Origin: Prosthecomicrobium sp. N25
GTDB taxonomy: Bacteria > Pseudomonadota > Alphaproteobacteria > Rhizobiales > Ancalomicrobiaceae
Direction of reading: 5' to 3'
Assembly (NCBI RefSeq): GCF_037203705.1
Contig: NZ_JBBCAT010000001.1
Location: 1,523,418 to 1,587,417, forward strand
DNA: 64,000 bases
Position numbers and translations under genes: made by a program
The notes under the pieces: model-generated
Told to the model about the DNA's origin: nothing
The model's database searches: none
What the model saw: only the letters and a program-made list of their open reading frames with translations
Shown: positions 62,435 through 64,000 of the stretch, in pieces
Layout: the number at the start of each line of letters is the position of its first letter
How positions within the stretch are numbered: the stretch's first letter is position 1

Positions 62435-63604
62435 TCAAGCCTCGAATTCGACCCGACAGGCCTGCCCGGTCAGCGCCGCCCAGGCCTCCGCGATGGCGGC
62501 GGCGGCGCGGTCAACGTCCTCCGCACTCGTCCAGCGGCCGAGCCCGATCCGGATCGAGGCGAGCGCCTCCTCGTCCGAAAGGCCGATTGCTCGCAGGACC
62601 GGGGAGGGCTCCAGGCTGGCCGACGCGCAGGCCGACCCGGCCGAGATCGCCACCCGGTCCTTCAGCGCGTGGATCAGGTCCACGGCGACGACCCCCGGCA
62701 GGCGGAGGTCGAGATTGTGCGGCAGGCGCGCCGTCAGGCTGCCGTTGACCGCGACCCCCGGGATCGCCGCCGAAAGCCTGTCGAGGAGGCGGTCCCGCAG
62801 GCCGCGCAGCCGATCCGCCTCCTCCGCCATCTCGGCCCGCGCGATCCGGGCCGCCGCGCCGAAGCCGACGGCCAGCGGCGCCGGAACGGTTCCCGACCTG
62901 AGGCCCCGTTCCTGGCCGCCCCCCGCGAAGAGCGGCTCCAGGCCCACCCCGCGCCGGACGTAGAGCGCCCCGATTCCCTTCGGCCCGTACATCTTGTGCG
63001 CGGAGAGCGAGAGGAGGTCGACGCCCGCCGGCTCGACCGCCAGGGGAACCTTGCCCGCCGCCTGGGCGGCGTCCGAGTGGAAGACGATGCCGCGCGGCCG
63101 TGTCACGGCCCCGATGTCGCCGATCGGCTGCAGGGTGCCGATCTCGTGGTTCGCCGCCATCACGCTGACGAGCCCGGTCTCCGGCCGGATCGCCGCCGCG
63201 ACCGCCTCCGCCGAGACGATGCCGTCCCGGTCCGGCATCACCCGGGTCACCGGGAAGCCCCGGCCTTCGAGCAGGTCCATCACGGCGGCCACGCAAGGGT
63301 GCTCGATCGCGCTCGCGACCAGGTGCCGCCGTCCCTCGGGCAGCCGCGCCGCCGCCCCGCGGATCGCCAGGTTGTTCGATTCCGTCGCCCCGGAGGTGAA
63401 GACGATCTCCCCCGGCCGGGCGCCGATCAGCGCCGCGACGTCCCGCCGCGCCGCCTCGACCGCCGCCTCCGCCTCCCACCCGTAGGCGTGGTCGGCCGAA
63501 TGCGGATTGCCGAAGGCCGCCTCGAAGAAGGGCCGCATCGCCTCGAAGGCGCGCGGGTCGAGCGGGGTCGTGGAGTGGTGGTCGAGGAAGAGCGGGCGCG
63601 TCAT
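62435..63604 (-). CDS. Cysteine desulfurase (NifS/IscS-type)
   Basis: A 389-residue PLP enzyme. ATG 63604 begins TRPLFLDHHSTTPLDPRAFE, the family N-terminus; the open frame upstream of it is not family-like. The PLP lysine lies in LSAHKMYGPKGIGALYVRR and the active Cys loop in ISAGSACASASLEPSPVLRA (SxGSACxS form, class I). ANHEIGTLQPI and SGATESNNLAI are also present. It supplies persulfide sulfur for Fe-S clusters, tRNA thiolation or molybdopterin. No isc/suf partners adjoin it. It is divergent from a MoeA-like gene, whose pathway needs such sulfur, so a shared role is possible. Confidence 0.93.
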   Translation of the reverse strand: MTRPLFLDHHSTTPLDPRAFEAMRPFFEAAFGNPHSADHAYGWEAEAAVEAARRDVAALIGARPGEIVFTSGATESNNLAIRGAAARLPEGRRHLVASAIEHPCVAAVMDLLEGRGFPVTRVMPDRDGIVSAEAVAAAIRPETGLVSVMAANHEIGTLQPIGDIGAVTRPRGIVFHSDAAQAAGKVPLAVEPAGVDLLSLSAHKMYGPKGIGALYVRRGVGLEPLFAGGGQERGLRSGTVPAPLAVGFGAAARIARAEMAEEADRLRGLRDRLLDRLSAAIPGVAVNGSLTARLPHNLDLRLPGVVAVDLIHALKDRVAISAGSACASASLEPSPVLRAIGLSDEEALASIRIGLGRWTSAEDVDRAAAAIAEAWAALTGQACRVEFEA

Positions 63605-63696
63605 CGTCTGAATATCGGGTCTCGGCCCTGCCGGGTCCAGCCGCCCCATTGATCCCCGCCGCCGCGGCACTAGGATCACGCCCGAAGGAGATCGCC

Positions 63697-64000
63697 TTGG
63701 ACGCTGTCCCGAGCCCCCGCCGCATCCGAAGCCTCGCACCGCTCGAGACCGCGCTCGCCGCCCTCGCTCCTCGCCTCGCGCCCGTCGTGCCGGAGCGCGT
63801 GCCGCTCGCCGGCGCGGCCGGCTTCGTCCTCGCCGAACCGCTGTCGCCGCCGGGCCCGTGCCCGCCCTGGCCGGTGGCGTCCCGCGACGGCTACGCGGTG
63901 CCGGCCGATGCCGCCCTGGGGGCGGCGCCGTCGTCCCCGGTGTTCTTCCCCGAGCGCCCGGCCGCCGTGGAGGCCGGCGAGCGCATGCCGGCCGGCGCCG
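63697..64000 (+). CDS. MoeA-like molybdopterin molybdenumtransferase (5' part)
   Basis: An open frame of 101 codons running off the window, starting at TTG 63697. No ATG or GTG gives a better start, and a GAAGGAG site lies six bases before the TTG. The translation contains PWPVASRDGYAVPADAA, matching the MoeA 'S..DGYAV' motif (normally SAMDGYA), and ends at GERMPAGA, the 'G..MP.GAD' motif. MoeA inserts molybdate into adenylated molybdopterin. The divergent N-terminus (SRD in place of SMD, rare start codon) suggests a MoeA-like paralogue rather than the main gene. Only the first quarter is visible. Confidence 0.7.
   Translation, partial: MDAVPSPRRIRSLAPLETALAALAPRLAPVVPERVPLAGAAGFVLAEPLSPPGPCPPWPVASRDGYAVPADAALGAAPSSPVFFPERPAAVEAGERMPAGA

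Overview
The window is high-GC (roughly 70%), densely packed, non-plasmid-like DNA from an alphaproteobacterium, most probably a member of the Hyphomicrobiales (Rhizobiales). This rests on family content and gene order: a gene transfer agent (GTA) tail cluster, a ccmI-ccmE-ccmF-ccmH / Do-protease / two-component / glnE block, a PleC-type kinase, and an FDH1-type formate dehydrogenase like that of methylotrophic Methylorubrum. The genus cannot be fixed from the sequence. No rRNA, tRNA, CRISPR array, insertion sequence or integrase was seen.

Region 1 (1-11,100) is the distal half of a GTA-like cluster: the end of a tail-assembly chaperone, a short tape measure, distal tail protein, hub, NlpC/P60 peptidase and the 1298-residue tip protein. 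A DUF2793/S74 fibre-like protein, two unrecognised phage-type proteins and a compact lysis cassette follow (cell-wall hydrolase, holin-like protein, and an overlapping inner/outer spanin pair). The cluster is unusual in two ways. A strong hairpin and a reverse-strand ydcH-like gene separate the tape measure from the rest, and lysis genes sit directly behind the structural genes. Capsid, portal and terminase genes lie outside the window.

Region 2 (11,100-24,930) holds a PepSY protein with a PhoP/FeuP-like two-component system, a lipoprotein, an unrecognised 484-residue protein, the cytochrome c maturation genes ccmIEFH behind an FNR/FixK-like box, a DegP-type protease, a second two-component system and a Tat-exported beta-carbonic anhydrase. 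Region 3 (25,000-35,730) holds glnE, two secreted EF-hand proteins, a membrane GGDEF protein, a PleC-like sensor kinase and pepN. Region 4 (35,890-42,390) holds a branched-chain-type ABC importer (livKHMGF order), a HupE-like protein and a short-chain dehydrogenase.

Region 5 (42,390-49,040) holds a two-gene NAD-dependent Mo/W formate dehydrogenase behind a leader rich in inverted repeats, then a divergent asparaginase-like protein. Region 6 (49,160-55,060) holds a TetR regulator with a clear promoter and operator, an RND efflux pair, and two small membrane-associated proteins. Region 7 (55,090-64,000) holds a LacI regulator divergent from a fumarylacetoacetate-hydrolase-family enzyme, a palindromic intergenic repeat, a 1471-residue Ser/Thr kinase fused to BON-like modules, Sel1 repeats and a peptidoglycan-binding end, a cysteine desulfurase, and the start of a MoeA-like gene that begins with TTG.

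The window looks like ordinary core chromosome carrying a domesticated phage-derived module. The items that most deserve a second look are the GTA-linked lysis cassette with embedded spanin genes, the split GTA cluster, the giant receptor-kinase-like protein and the palindrome-rich formate dehydrogenase leader.
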